Below are positions 49,101 through 63,540 of a stretch of 64,000 nucleotides of DNA, in pieces. The notes under the pieces are model-generated. The model made no database searches. It was given only the letters and a program-made list of their open reading frames with translations, and was not told the origin of the DNA. Both the position numbers and the translations under genes were made by a program. The DNA comes from Elymus sibiricus (Eukaryota > Streptophyta > Magnoliopsida > Poales > Poaceae): contig CM077673.1 in NCBI GenBank assembly GCA_039707655.1, forward strand, positions 1,312,001-1,376,000, read 5' to 3'. Within the stretch, counting starts at the first letter, position 1, and each line of letters starts with the position of its first letter.

Positions 49101-49794
49101 GTCCGTTTCAGCCAGTTTTCTATACTATTACTCACTGATTTTGGGTCCCGGGGCGATCCAAATATTCGGGGAACACCGGGGTCCGCTTACGAAGACCTCG
49201 CCAAAAGTCATAGATTTTGTCCATTTGACAACATTTCTATGCTATTATTCACTCTTTTTTGGTAGTCATGGTCGTTCGAACATTAGGGGAATCCCGGGGT
49301 GCGCTTACGGGGACCTTGCCAAAACTAGCAGATTTTGTCTGTTCTGGCCAGTTTTCTATGCTTTTACTCACTGATTTTGGGTCCCGGGGCGATCCAAATG
49401 TCGGGGGAACCCCGGGGTCCGCTTAAGGGGACCTCGCCAAAACTAGCAGATTTGGTCCATTCTTACCAGTTTTCTATGCTATTATTAACTGTTTTTTGGT
49501 TGTCGTGGTCGTCCGAACGTTCGAGGAAGCCCGAGGACCGGTTACGGGGACCCTTCCAAAACTCGCAGATTTTGTCCGTTTTAGCCAGCTTTCTATGCTT
49601 TTACTGACTGATTTTGGGTCTCGGGGCGATAAAAATGTTCGAGGAACCCCGGGGTCCGCTTACGGGGACCTCGCCAAAACTCGCAGATTTGGTCCATTCT
49701 TACCAGTTTTCTATGCTATTATTCACTGGTTTTTGGTAGTCGTGGGCGTCCGAACGTTCGGGGAAGCTTGGGGTGTGGTTACGGGGACCTCGCC
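44280..49794. repeat. Large duplicated segment, copy 1 (about 5.5 kb)
   Basis: Variant monomers from the private TTTTCGGTCTCGGGACG near 44285 onward recur first at +11,009 bp (to about 58.9 kb) and then at +14,206 bp (to the window end). The left limit lies between 44,070 and 44,285. The variant CCGGTGCGATCG at 44058 is not shared, while the one at 44285 is. Confidence 0.85.
46139..49334. repeat. 27-monomer HOR copy (3,196 bp)
   Basis: This unit contains the private variants GATTTGTTCCATTC (near 47204), GGTCTCCTTACTGG (near 47760) and a 1-bp deletion giving TGTTCCGCCAG (near 47928). All three recur in the 55-64 kb region, which identifies it as a source or sister of those copies. Confidence 0.85.
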
Positions 49795-52175
49795 AAAACA
49801 AACAGATTTTGTCTGTTTCGGCCAGTTTTCTATGCTATTACTCACAGATTTTGGGTCCCGGGGCGATCCAACCGTCCGGGGAACCCCGGGGTCCGCATAC
49901 GGGGACCTGGCAAAACTCGCAGGTTTGGTCCATTCTAACCAGTTTTCTATGCTATTATTCTCTGGATTTTGGTAGTCGTGGGCGTCCAAACGTTCGGGGA
50001 AGCTTGGGGTGTGGTTACGGGGACCTCGCCAAAACAAGCAGATTTTGTGTGTTCTGGCCAGTTTTCTAGGCTATTACTCACTGATTTTGGGTCCCGGGGC
50101 GATCCAAACGTCGGGGCAACCCCGGGGTCCGCTTAAGGGGACCTCGCCAAAACTTGCAGATTTGGTCCATTCTTACCAGTTTTCTATGCTATTATTAACT
50201 GTTTTTTGGTTGTCGTGGTCGTCCGAACGTTCGAGGAAGCCCGAGGACCAGTTACGGGGACCCTTCCAAAACTCGCAGATTTAGTCCGTTTTAGCCAGTT
50301 TTCTATGCTTTTACTGACTGATTTTGGGTCTCGGGACGATCCAAACGTTCGGGGAACCCCGGGGTCCGCTTACGGGCACCTCGCCAAAACTCGCAGATTT
50401 GGTCCATTCTTACTAGTTTTCTGTGCTATTATTCACTGTTTTTTGGTTGTCGTGGTCGTCCGAACGTTCGGGGAAGGCCGTGGACCGGTTACGGGGACCT
50501 CGCCAAAACTCACAGATTTGGTCCATTCTTATCTGTTTTCTATGCTATTACTCACTGATTTTGGGTCCCGGGGCGATCCAAATGTTCGGGGAACCCCGGG
50601 GTCTGCTTACTGGGACCTCGCCAAAACTCGTAGATTTTGTCCATTCTGACCAGATTTCTATGCTATTATTCACTGTTTTTGTTGTTGTCGTGGTCGTCCG
50701 AACATTCGGGGAAGCCCCTGGACCGGTTACGTGGACCTCGCCAAAACTAGCAGATTTTGTCTGTTCCGTCCAGTTTTCTATGCTATTACTCACTAATTTT
50801 GGGTCCCGGGGCGATCCAAACGTCCGGGGAACCCCGGGGTCCGCATACGGGGACTTGGCCAAAACTCGCAGATTTGGTCCATTCTTACAAGTTTTCTATG
50901 CTATTATTCACTGGTTTTTGGTAGTCGTGGGCGTCCAAACGTTCGGGGAAGCTTGGGGTGTGGTTACGGGGACCTCGCCAAAACAAACACATTTTGTCTG
51001 TTCCGGCCAGTTTTCTATGCTATTACTCACTGATTTTGGGTCCCGGGGCGATCCAAATGTTCGGGGAACCCCGGGGTCCGCTTACGGGGACTTCGCCAAA
51101 ACTCGCAGATTTGGACCATTCTTACCAGTTTTCTGTGCTATTATTCACTGTTTTTTGGTTGTCGTGGTCGTCCGAACGTTCGGGGAAGCCCGTGGACCGG
51201 TTAAGGAGACCTTGCCAAAACTTGCAGATTTTGTCCGTTTCGGCCAGTTCTGTATGCTATTACTCACTGATTTTCGATCTCGGGGCGATCCAAATGGTCG
51301 GGGAACCCCAGGGTCTGCTTACGGGGGCCTCGCCAAAACTCGCAGATTTGGTCCATTCTCACCAGTTTTCTATGCTATTATTCACTGTTTTTGGTTGTCA
51401 TGGTCATCCCAACATTTGGGGATGCCCGGGGTCCGGTTATGGGGACCTTACCAAATCTCGCAGATTTGGTCCATTCTTACCAGTTTTCTATACTATTATT
51501 CATTGTTTTTGGTTGCCGTGGTCATCCGAACGTTCGGGGAAGCCCCAGGTCCGGTTATGGGGACCTCACCAAAACTCGCAGATATGGTCCATTCTGGTCA
51601 GTTTTCTATGCTATTATTCACTGACTTCGGGTCCCGGGGAGATCCGAATGTTCGGGGAACCCTGGGGTCCCGTTAGGGGGACCTCTTCAAAACTCGTAGA
51701 ATTGGCACATTATGGCCCGTTTTCTATGCTATTACTCACTGATTTTGGGTCCCGGGGCGATCGAAACGTTCGGGGAACCCCGAGGTCCGCTTACGGGGAC
51801 GTCGCCAAAACTCGCAGATTTGGTACATTCTTACCTGTTTTCTATGCTATTATTCACTATTTTTTGGTTGTCGTGGTCATCCGAACGTTCGGGGAAGCCC
51901 AACGATCGGTTACGGGGACCTCGCCAAAAGTGGCAGATTTTGTCCGTTTCAGCCAGTTTTCTATACTATTACTCACTGATTTTGGGTCCCGGGGCGATCC
52001 AAATATTCGGGGAACACCGGGGTCCGCTTACGAAGACCTCGCCAAAAGTCATAGATTTTGTCCATTTGACAACATTTCTATGCTATTATTCACTCTTTTT
52101 TGGTAGTCATGGTCGTTCGAACATTCGGGGAAGCCCGGGGTGCGCTTACGGGGACCTTGCCAAAACTAGCAGATT
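49335..52175. repeat. 24-monomer HOR copy (2,841 bp), first of a pair
   Basis: This unit is almost identical to the next one at offset 2,841. The private variants GATCCAACCGTCC (near 49864 and 52705), CTTATCTGTTTTC and TTACTAGTTTTC are shared only by this pair, so they arose before a recent tandem duplication. Confidence 0.88.
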
Positions 52176-55016
52176 TTGTCTGTTCTGGCCAGTTTTCTAT
52201 GCTTTTACTCACTGATTTTGGGTCCCGGGGCGATCCAAATGTCGGGGGAACCCCGGGGTCCGCTTAAGGGGACCTCGCCAAAACTAGCAGATTTGGTCCA
52301 TTCTTACCAGTTTTCTATGCTATTATTAACTGTTTTTTGGTTGTCGTGGTCGTCCGAACGTTCGAGGAAGCCCGAGGACCGGTTACGGGGACCCTTCCAA
52401 AACTCGCAGATTTTGTCCGTTTTAGCCAGCTTTCTATGCTTTTACTGACTGATTTTGGGTCTCGGGGCGATAAAAATGTTCGAGGAACCCCGGGGTCCGC
52501 TTACGGGGACCTCGCCAAAACTCGCAGATTTGGTCCATTCTTACCAGTTTTCTATGCTATTATTCACTGGTTTTTGGTAGTCGTGGGCGTCCGAACGTTC
52601 GGGGAAGCTTGGGGTGTGGTTACGGGGACCTCGCCAAAACAAACAGATTTTGTCTGTTTCGGCCAGTTTTCTATGCTATTACTCACAGATTTTGGGTCCC
52701 GGGGCGATCCAACCGTCCGGGGAACCCCGGGGTCCGCATACGGGGACCTGGCAAAACTCGCAGGTTTGGTCCATTCTAACCAGTTTTCTATGCTATTATT
52801 CTCTGGATTTTGGTAGTCGTGGGCGTCCAAACGTTCGGGGAAGCTTGGGGTGTGGTTACGGGGACCTCGCCAAAACAAGCAGATTTTGTGTGTTCTGGCC
52901 AGTTTTCTAGGCTATTACTCACTGATTTTGGGTCCCGGGGCGATCCAAACGTCGGGGCAACCCCGGGGTCCGCTTAAGGGGACCTCGCCAAAACTTGCAG
53001 ATTTGGTCCATTCTTACCAGTTTTCTATGCTATTATGAACTGTTTTTTGGTTGTCGTGGTCGTCCGAACGTTCGAGGAAGCCCGAGGACCCGTTACGGGG
53101 ACCCTTCCAAAACTCGCAGATTTAGTCCGTTTTAGCCAGTTTTCTATGCTTTTACTGACTGATTTTGGGTCTCGGGACGATCCAAACGTTCGGGGAACCC
53201 CGGGGTCCGCTTACGGGCACCTCGCCAAAACTCGCAGATTTGGTCCATTCTTACTAGTTTTCTGTGCTATTATTCACTGTTTTTTGGTTGTCGTGGTCGT
53301 CCGAACGTTCGGGGAAGGCCGTGGACCGGTTACGGGGACCTCGCCAAAACTCACAGATTTGGTCCATTCTTATCTGTTTTCTATGCTATTACTCACTGAT
53401 TTTGGGTCCCGGGGCGATCCAAATGTTCGGGGAACCCCGGGGTCTGCTTACTGGGACCTCGCCAAAACTCGTAGATTTTGTCCATTCTGACCAGATTTCT
53501 ATGCTATTATTCACTGTTTTTGTTGTTGTCGTGGTCGTCCGAACATTCGGGGAAGCCCCTGGACCGGTTACGTGGACCTCGCCAAAACTAGCAGATTTTG
53601 TCTGTTCCGTCCAGTTTTCTATGCTATTACTCACTAATTTTGGGTCCCGGGGCGATCCAAACGTCCGGGGAACCCCGGGGTCCGCATACGGGGACTTGGC
53701 CAAAACTCGCAGATTTGGTCCATTCTTACAAGTTTTCTATGCTATTATTCACTGGTTTTTGGTAGTCGTGGGCGTCCAAACGTTCGGGGAAGCTTGGGGT
53801 GTGGTTACGGGGACCTCGCCAAAACAAACAGATTTTGTCTGTTCCCGCCAGTTTTCTATGCTATTACTCACTGATTTTGGGTCCCGGGGCGATCCAAATG
53901 TTCGGGGAACCCCGGGGTCCGCTTACGGGGACTTCGCCAAAACTCGCAGATTTGGACCATTCTTACCAGTTTTCTGTGCTATTATTCACTGTTTTTTGGT
54001 TGTCGTGGTCGTCCGAACGTTCGGGGAAGCCCGTGGACCGGTTAAGGAGACCTTGCCAAAACTTGCAGATTTTGTCCGTTTCGGCCAGTTCTGTATGCTA
54101 TTACTCACTGATTTTCGATCTCGGGGCGATCCAAATGGTCGGGGAACCCCAGGGTCTGCTTACGGGGGCCTCGCCAAAACTCGCAGATTTGGTCCATTCT
54201 CACCAGTTTTCTATGCTATTATTCACTGTTTTTGGTTGTCATGGTCATCCCAACATTTGGGGATGCCCGGGGTCCGGTTATGGGGACCTGACCAAAACTC
54301 GCAGATTTGGTCCATTCTTACCAGTTTTCTATACTATTATTCATTGTTTTTGGTTGTCGTGGTCATCCGAACGTTCGGGGAAGCCCCGGGTCCGGTTATG
54401 GGGACCTCACCAAAACTCGCAGATATGGTCCATTCTGGTCAGTTTTCTATGCTATTATTCACTGACTTCAGGTCCCGGGGAGATCCGAATGTTCGGGGAA
54501 CCCTGGTGTCCCGTTAGGGGGACCTCTTCAAAACTCGTAGAATTGGCACATTATGGCCCGTTTTCTATGCTATTACTCACTGATTTTGGGTCCCGGGGCG
54601 ATCCAAATGTCCGGGGAACCCCGGGGTCCGCATACGGGGACTTGGCCAAAACTCGCAGATTTGGTCCATTCTTACAAGTTTTCTATGCTATTATTCACTG
54701 TTTTTTGGTTGTCGTGGTCGTCCGAACGTTCGGGGAAGCCCGACGATCGGTTATGGGGACCTCGCCAAAAGTGGCAGATTTTGTCCGTTTCAGCCAGTTT
54801 TCTATACTATTACTCACTGATTTTGGGTCCCGGGGCGATCCAAATATTCGGGGAACACCGGGGTCCGCTTACGAAGACCTCGCCAAAAGTCATAGATTTT
54901 GTCCATTTGACAACATTTCTATGCTATTATTCACTCTTTTTTGGTAGTCATGGTCGTTCGAACATTCGGGGAAGCCCGGGGTGCGCTTACGGGGACCTTG
55001 CGAAAACTAGCAGATT
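52176..55016. repeat. 24-monomer HOR copy (2,841 bp), second of a pair
   Basis: This is the sister of 49335-52175. A replacement is visible near its right end. Around 54600-54700 it has the GATCCAAATGTCCGG and CTTACAAG variant monomers where the first copy has GATCGAAACG and CTTACCTG, suggesting local gene conversion or exchange. Confidence 0.85.
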
Positions 55017-57147
55017 TTGTCTGTTCTGGCCAGTTTTCTATGCTTTTACTCACTGATTTTGGGTCCCGGGGCGATCCAAATGTCGGGGGAACCCCGGGGT
55101 CCACTTAAGGGGACCTCGCCAAAACTAGCAGATTTGGTCCATTCTTACCAGTTTTCTATGCTATTATTAACTGTTTTTTGGTTGTCGTGGTCGTCCGAAC
55201 GTTCGAGGAAGCCCGAGGACCGGTTACGGGGACCCTTCCAAAACTCGCAGATTTTGTCCGTTTTAGCCAGCTTTCTATGCTTTTACTGACTGATTTTCGG
55301 TCTCGGGACGATCCAAACGTTCGGGGAACCCCGGGGTCCGCTTACGGGCACCTCGCCAAAACTCGCAGATTTGGTCCATTCTTACCAGTTTTCTGTGCTA
55401 TTATTCACTGTTTTTTGGTTGTCGTGGTCGTCCGAACGTTCGGGGAAGGCCGTGGACCGGTTACGGGGACCTCGCCAAAACTCGCAGATTTTGTCCATTC
55501 TTACCTGTTTTCTATGCTATTACTCACTGATTTTGGGTCCCGGGGCGATCCAAATGTTCGGGGAACCCCGGGGTCTGCTTACTGGGACCTCGCCAAAACT
55601 CGTAGATTTTGTCCATTCTGACTAGATTTCTATGCTATTATTCACTGTTTTTGTTGTTGTCGTGGTCGTCCGAACATTCGGGGAAGCCCCTGGACCGGTT
55701 ACGTGGACCTCGCCAAAACTAGCAGATTTTGTCTGCTCCGTCCAGTTTTCTATGCTATTACTCACTAATTTTGGGTCCCGGGGCGATCCAAATGTCCGGG
55801 GAACCCCGGGGTCCGCATACGGGGACTTGGCCAAAACTCGCAGATTTGGTCCATTCTTACAAGTTTTCTATGCTATTATTCACTGGTTTTTGGTAGTCGT
55901 GGGCGTCCAAACGTTCGGGGAAGCTTGGGGTGTGGTTACGGGGACCTCGCCAAAACAAACAGATTTTGTCTGTTCCGGCCAGTTTTCTATGCTATTACTC
56001 ACTGATTTTGGGTCCCGGGGCGATCCAAACGTTCGGGGAACCCCGGGGTCCGCTTACGGGGACTTTGCCAAAACTCGCAGATTTGGTCCATTCTTACCAG
56101 TTTTCTATGCTATTATTCACTGTTTTTTGGTTGTCGTGGTCGTCCGAACGTTCGGGGAAGCCCGTGGACCGGTTAAGGAGACCTTGCCAAAACTCGCAGA
56201 TTTTGTCCGTTTCGGCCAGTTCTGTATGCTATTACACACTGATTTTCGATCTCGGGGCGATCCAAATGGTCGGGGAACCCCAGGGTCTGCTTACGGGGGC
56301 CTCGCCAAAACTCGCAGATTTGGTCCATTCTGACCAGTTTTCTATGCTATTATTCACTGTTTTTGGTTGTCATGGTCATCCCAACATTTTGGGATGCCCG
56401 GGGTCCGGTTATGGGGACCTGACCAAAACTCGCAGATTTGGGATATTCTTACCAGTTTTCTATACTATTATTCATTGTTTTTGGTTGCCATGGTCATCCG
56501 AACGTTCGGGGAAGCCCCGGGTCCGGTTATGGGGACCTCACCAAAACTCGCAGATATGGTCCATTCTGGTCAGTTTTCTATGCTATTATTCACTGACTTC
56601 GGGTCCCGGGGCGATCCGAATGTTCGGGGAACCCTGGGGTCCCGTTAGGGGGACCTCTTCAAAACTCGTAGAATTGGCACATTATGGCCCGTTTTCTATG
56701 CTATTACTCACTGATTTTGGGTCCCGGGGCGATCGAAACGTTCGGGGAACCCCGAGGTCCGCTTACGGGGACGTCGCCAAAACTCGCAGATTTGGTACAT
56801 TCTTACCAGTTTTCTATGCTATTATTCACTATTTTTTGGTTATCGTGGTCGTCCGAACGTTCGGGGAAGCCCGGCGATCGGTTACGGGGACCTCGCCAAA
56901 AGTGGCAGATTTTGTCCGTTTCAGCCAGTTTTCTATACTATTACTCACTGATTTTGGGTCCCGGGGCGATCCAAATATTCGGGGAACACCGGGGTCCGCT
57001 TACCAAGACCTCGCCAAAAGTCATAGATTTTGTCCATTTGACAACATTTCTATGCTATTATTCACTCTTTTTTGGTAGTCATGGTCGTTCGAACATTCGG
57101 GGAAGCCCGGGGTGCGCTTACGCGGACCTTGCCAAAACTAGCAGATT
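55017..57147. repeat. 18-monomer HOR-length interval (2,131 bp)
   Basis: This is the interval between identical anchors at the left edge of the duplicated block. Its short length reflects the junction at about 55.1-55.3 kb, where the 24-monomer series gives way to the copied 44-kb series. Confidence 0.75.
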
Positions 57148-60100
57148 TTGTCTGTTCTAGCCAGTTTTCTATGCTTTTACTCACTGATTTTGGGTCCCGG
57201 GGCGATCGAAATGTCGGGGGAACCCCGGGGTCCGCTTAAGGGGACCTCGCCAAAACTAGCAGATTTGGTCCATTCTTACCAGTTTTCTATGCTATTATTA
57301 ACTGTTTTTTGGTTGTCGTGGTCGTCCGAACGTTCGAGGAAGCCCGAGGACCGGTTACGGGGACCCTTCCAAAACTCGCAGATTTTGTCCGTTTTAGATA
57401 GCTTTCTATGCTTTTACTGACTGATTTTGGGTCTCGGGGCGATAAAAACGTTCGGGGAACCCCGGGGTCCGCTTACGGGGACCTCGCCAAAACTCGCAGA
57501 TTTGGTCCATTCTTACCAGTTTTCTATGCTATTATTCACTGGTTTTTGGTAGTCGTGGGCGTCCGAACGTTCGGGGAAGCTTGGGCTGTGGTTATGGGGA
57601 CCTCGCCAAAACAAACAGATTTTGTCTGTTTCGGCCAGTTTTCTATGCTATTACTCACTGATTTTGGGTCCCGGGGCGATCCAAACGTCCGGGGAACCCC
57701 GGGGTCCGCATACGGGGACCTGGCAAAACTCGCAGGTTTGGTCCATTCTAACCAGTTTTCTATGCTATTATTCTCTGGATTTTGGTAGTCATGGGCGTCC
57801 AAACGTTCGGGGAAGCTTGGGGTGTGGTTACGGGGACCTCGCCAAAACAAGCAGATTTTGTGTGTTCTGGCCAGTTTTCTAGGCTATTACTCACTGATTT
57901 TGGGTCCCGGGGCGATCCAAACGTCGGGGCAACCCCGGGGTCCGCTTAAGGGGACCTCGCCAAAACTTGCAGATTTGGTCCATTCTTACCAGTTTTCTAT
58001 GCTATTATTAACTGTTTTTTGGTTGTCGTGGTCGTCCGAACGTTCGAGGAAGCCCGAGGACCAGTTACGGGGACCCTTCCAAAACTCGCAGATTTAGTCC
58101 GTTTTAGCCAGTTTTCTATGCTTTTACTGACTGATTTTGGGTCTCGGGACGATCCAAACGTTCGGGGAACCCCGGGGTCCGCTTACGGGCACCTCGCCAA
58201 AACTCGCAGATTTGTTCCATTCTTACCAGTTTTCTGTGCTATTATTCACTGTTTTTTGGTTGTCGTGGTCGTCCGAACGTTCGGGGAAGGCCGTGGACCG
58301 GTTACGGGGACCTCGCCAAAACTCGCAGATTTGGTCCATTCTTACCAGTTTTCTATGCTATTATTAACTGTTTTTTGGTTGTCGTGGTCGTCCGAACGTT
58401 CGAGGAAGCCCGAGGACCGGTTACGGGGACCCTTCCAAAACTCGCAGATTTTGTCCGTTTTAGCCAGCTTTCTATGCTTTTACTGACTGATTTTGGGTCT
58501 CGGGACGATCCAAACGTTCGGGGAACCCCGGGGTCCGCTTACGGGCACCTCGCCAAAACTCGCAGATTTGGTCCATTCTTACCAGTTTTCTGTGCTATTA
58601 TTCACTGTTTTTTGGTTGTCGTGGTCGTCCGAACGTTCGGGGAAGGCCGTGGACCGGTTACGGGGACCTCGCCAAAACTCGCAGATTTGGTCCATTCTTA
58701 CCTGTTTTCTATGCTATTACTCACTGATTTTGGGTCCCGGGGCGATCCAAATGTTCGGGGAACCCCGGGGTCTCCTTACTGGGACCTCGCCAAAACTCGT
58801 AGATTTTGTCCATTCTGACCAGATTTCTATGCTATTATTCACTGTTTTTGTTGTTGTCGTGGTCGTCCGAACATTCGGGGAAGCCCCTGGACCGGTTACG
58901 TGGACCTCGCCAAAACTAGCAGATTTTGTCTGCTCCGTCCAGTTTTCTATGCTATTACTCACTAATTTTGGGTCCCGGGGCGATCCAAATGTCCGGGGAA
59001 CCCCGGGGTCCGCATACGGGGACTTGGCCAAAACTCGCAGATTTGGTCCATTCTTACAAGTTTTCTATGCTATTATTCACTGGTTTTTGGTAGTCGTGGG
59101 CGTCCAAACGTTCGGGGAAGCTTGGGGTGTGGTTACGGGGACCTCGCCAAAACAAACAGATTTTGTCTGTTCCGGCCAGTTTTCTATGCTATTACTCACT
59201 GATTTTGGGTCCCGGGGCGATCCAAACGTTCGGGGAACCCCGGGGTCCGCTTACGGGGACTTTGCCAAAACTCGCAGATTTGGTCCATTCTTACCAGTTT
59301 TCTATGCTATTATTCACTGTTTTTTGGTTGTCGTGGTCGTCCGAACGTTCGGGGAAGCCCGTGGACCGGTTAAGGAGACCTTGCCAAAACTCGCAGATTT
59401 TGTCCGTTTCGGCCAGTTCTGTATGCTATTACACACTGATTTTCGATCTCGGGGCGATCCAAATGGTCGGGGAACCCCAGGGTCTGCTTACGGGGGCCTC
59501 GCCAAAACTCGCAGATTTGGTCCATTCTGACCAGTTTTCTATGCTATTATTCACTGTTTTTGGTTGTCATGGTCATCCCAACATTTTGGGATGCCCGGGG
59601 TCCGGTTATGGGGACCTGACCAAAACTCGCAGATTTGGGATATTCTTACCAGTTTTCTATACTATTATTCATTGTTTTTGGTTGCCATGGTCATCCGAAC
59701 GTTCGGGGAAGCCCCGGGTCCGGTTATGGGGACCTCACCAAAACTCGCAGATATGGTCCATTCTGGTCAGTTTTCTATGCTATTATTCACTGACTTCGGG
59801 TCCCGGGGCGATCCGAATGTTCGGGGAACCCTGGGGTCCCGTTAGGGGGACCTCTTCAAAACTCGTAGAATTGGCACATTATGGCCCGTTTTCTATGCTA
59901 TTACTCACTGATTTTGGGTCCCGGGGCGATCGAAACGTTCGGGGAACCCCGAGGTCCGCTTACGGGGACGTCGCCAAAACTCGCAGATTTGGTACATTCT
60001 TACCAGTTTTCTATGCTATTATTCACTATTTTTTGGTTATCGTGGTCGTCCGAACGTTCGGGGAAGCCCGGCGATCGGTTACGGGGACCTCGCCAAAAGT

Positions 60101-60344
60101 GGCAGATTTTGTCCGTTTCAGCCAGTTTTCTATACTATTACTCACTGATTTTGGGTCCCGGGGCGATCCAAATATTCGGGGAACACCGGGGTCCGCTTAC
60201 CAAGACCTCGCCAAAAGTCATAGATTTTGTCCATTTGACAACATTTCTATGCTATTATTCACTCTTTTTTGGTAGTCATGGTCGTTCGAACATTCGGGGA
60301 AGCCCGGGGTGCGCTTACGCGGACCTTGCCAAAACTAGCAGATT
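57148..60344. repeat. 27-monomer HOR copy (3,197 bp)
   Basis: This unit is co-linear with 60345-63540 over most of its length. It carries the private change GTTTTAGATAGC near 57394. At about 58.9 kb it switches from the 47.8-kb-like to the 44.7-kb-like series (TCTGCTCCGTCCAG instead of TCTGTTCCGCCAG). Confidence 0.85.
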
Positions 60345-63300
60345 TTGTCTGTTCTAGCCAGTTTTCTATGCTTTTACTCACTGATTTTGGGTCCCGGGGC
60401 GATCGAAATGTCGGGGGAACCCCGGGGTCCGCTTAAGGGGACCTCGCCAAAACTAGCAGATTTGGTCCATTCTTACCAGTTTTCTATGCTATTATTAACT
60501 GTTTTCTGGTTGTCGTGGTCGTCCGAACGTTCGAGGAAGCCCGAGGACCGGTTACGGGGACCCTTCCAAAACTCGCAGATTTTGTCCGTTTTAGCCAGCT
60601 TTCTATGCTTTTACTGACTGATTTTGGGTCTCGGGGCGATAAAAACGTTCGGGGAACCCCGGGGTCCGCTTACGGGGACCTCGCCAAAACTCGCAGATTT
60701 GGTCCATTCTTACCAGTTTTCTATGCTATTATTCACTGGTTTTTGGTAGTCGTGGGCGTCCGAACGTTCGGGGAAGCTTGGGCTGTGGTTATGGGGACCT
60801 CGCCAAAACAAACAGATTTTGTCTGTTTCGGCCAGTTTTCTATGCTATTACTCACTGATTTTGGGTCCCGGGGCGATCCAAACGTCCGGGGAACCCCGGG
60901 GTCCGCATACGGGGACCTGGCAAAACTCGCAGGTTTGGTCCATTCTAACCAGTTTTCTATGCTATTATTCTCTGGATTTTGGTAGTCATGGGCGTCCAAA
61001 CGTTCGGGGAAGCTTGGGGTGTGGTTACGGGGACCTCGCCAAAACAAGCAGATTTTGTGTGTTCTGGCCAGTTTTCTAGGCTATTACTCACTGATTTTGG
61101 GTCCCGGGGCGATCCAAACGTCGGGGCAACCCCGGGGTCCGCTTAAGGGGACCTCGCCAAAACTTGCAGATTTGGTCCATTCTTACCAGTTTTCTATGCT
61201 ATTATTAACTGTTTTTTGGTTGTCGTGGTCGTCCGAACGTTCGAGGAAGCCCGAGGACCAGTTACGGGGACCCTTCCAAAACTCGCAGATTTAGTCCGTT
61301 TTAGCCAGTTTTCTATGCTTTTACTGACTGATTTTGGGTCTCGGGACGATCCAAACGTTCGGGGAACCCCGGGGTCCGCTTACGGGCACCTCGCCAAAAC
61401 TCGCAGATTTGTTCCATTCTTACCAGTTTTCTGTGCTATTATTCACTGTTTTTTGGTTGTCGTGGTCGTCCGAACGTTCGGGGAAGGCCGTGGACCGGTT
61501 ACGGGGACCTCGCCAAAACTCGCAGATTTGGTCCATTCTTACCAGTTTTCTATGCTATTATTAACTGTTTTTTGGTTGTCGTGGTCGTCCGAACGTTCGA
61601 GGAAGCCCGAGGACCGGTTACGGGGACCCTTCCAAAACTCGCAGATTTTGTCCGTTTTAGCCAGCTTTCTATGCTTTTACTGACTGATTTTGGGTCTCGG
61701 GACGATCCAAACGTTCGGGGAACCCCGGGGTCCGCTTACGGGCACCTCGCCAAAACTCGCAGATTTGGTCCATTCTTACCAGTTTTCTGTGCTATTATTC
61801 ACTGTTTTTTGGTTGTCGTGGTCGTCCGAACGTTCGGGGAAGGCCGTGGACCGGTTACGGGGACCTCGCCAAAACTCGCAGATTTGGTCCATTCTTACCT
61901 GTTTTCTATGCTATTACTCACTGATTTTGGGTCCCGGGGCGATCCAAATGTTCGGGGAACCCCGGGGTCTCCTTACTGGGACCTCGCCAAAACTCGTAGA
62001 TTTTGTCCATTCTGACCAGATTTCTATGCTATTATTCACTGTTTTTGTTGTTGTCGTGGTCGTCCGAACATTCGGGGAAGCCCCTGGACCGGTTACGTGG
62101 ACCTCGCCAAAACTAGCAGATTTTGTCTGTTCCGCCAGTTTTCTATGCTATTACTCACTAATTTTGGGTCCCGGGGCGATCCAAACGTCCGGGGAACCCC
62201 GGGGTCCGCATACGGGGACTTGGCCAAAACTCGCAGATTTGGTCCATTCTTACAAGTTTTCTATGCTATTATTCACTGGTTTTTGGTAGTCGTGGGCGTC
62301 CAAACGTTCGGGGAAGCTTGGGGTGTGGTTACGGGGACCTCGCCAAAACAAACAGATTTTGTCTGTTCCGGCCAGTTTTCTATGCTATTACTCACTGATT
62401 TTGGGTCCCGGGGCGATCCAAACGTTCGGGGAACCCCGGGGTCTGCTTACGGGGACTTCGCCAAAACTCACAGATTTGGTCCATTCTTACCAGTTTTCTG
62501 TGCTATTATTCACTGTTTTTTGGTTGTCGTGGTCGTCCGAACGTTCCGGGAAGCCCGTGGACCGGTTAAGGAGACCTTGCCAAAACTCGCAGATTTTGTC
62601 CGTTTCGGCCAGTTCTGTATGCTATTACTCACTGATTTTCGATCTCGGGGCGATCCAAATGGTCGGGGAACCCCAGGGTCTGCTTACGGGGGCCTCGCCA
62701 AAACTCGCAGATTTGGTCCATTCTGACCAGTTTTCTATGCTATTATTCACTGTTTTTGGTTGTCATGGTCATCCCAACATTTGGGGATGCCCGGGGTCCG
62801 GTTATGGGGACCTTACCAAATCTCGAAGATTTGGTCCATTCTTACCAGTTTTCTATACTATTATTCATTGTTTTTGGTTGCCGTGGTCATCCGAACGTTC
62901 AGGGAAGCCCCGGGTCCGGTTATGGGGACCTCACCAAAACTCGCAGATATGGTCCATTCTGGTCAGTTTTCTATGCTATTATTCACTGACTTCGGGTCCC
63001 GGGGCGATCCGAATGTTCGGGGAACCCTGGGGTCCCGTTAGGGGGACCTCTTCAAAACTCGTAGAATTGGCACATTATGGCCCGTTTTCTATGCTATTAC
63101 TCACTGATTTTGGGTCCCGGGGCGATCGAAACGTTCGGGGAACCCCGAGGTCCGCTTACGGGGAGGTCGCCAAAACTCGCAGATTTGGTACATTCTTACC
63201 AGTTTTCTATGCTATTATTCACTATTTTTTGGTTGTCGTGGTCGTCCGAACGTTCGGGGAAGCCCAACGATCGGTTATGGGGACCTCGCCAAAAGTGGCA

Positions 63301-63540
63301 GATTTTGTCCGTTTCAGCCAGTTTTCTATACTATTACTCACTGATTTTGGGTCCCGGGGCGATCCAAATATTCGGGGAACACCGGGGTCCGCTTACGAAG
63401 ACCTCGCCAAAAGTCATAGATTTTGTCCATTTGACAACATTTCTATGCTATTATTCACTCTTTTTTGGTAGTCATGGTCGTTCGAACATTAGGGGAAGCC
63501 CGGGGTGCGCTTACGGGGACCTTGCCAAAACTAGCAGATT
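60345..63540. repeat. 27-monomer HOR copy (3,196 bp)
   Basis: This is the sister of 46139-49334 at offset 14,206, with only a few single-base differences (for example the ACCCTTCC here against ACACTTCC near 47421). It carries the private TTTTCTGGTTG near 60504. Confidence 0.85.
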
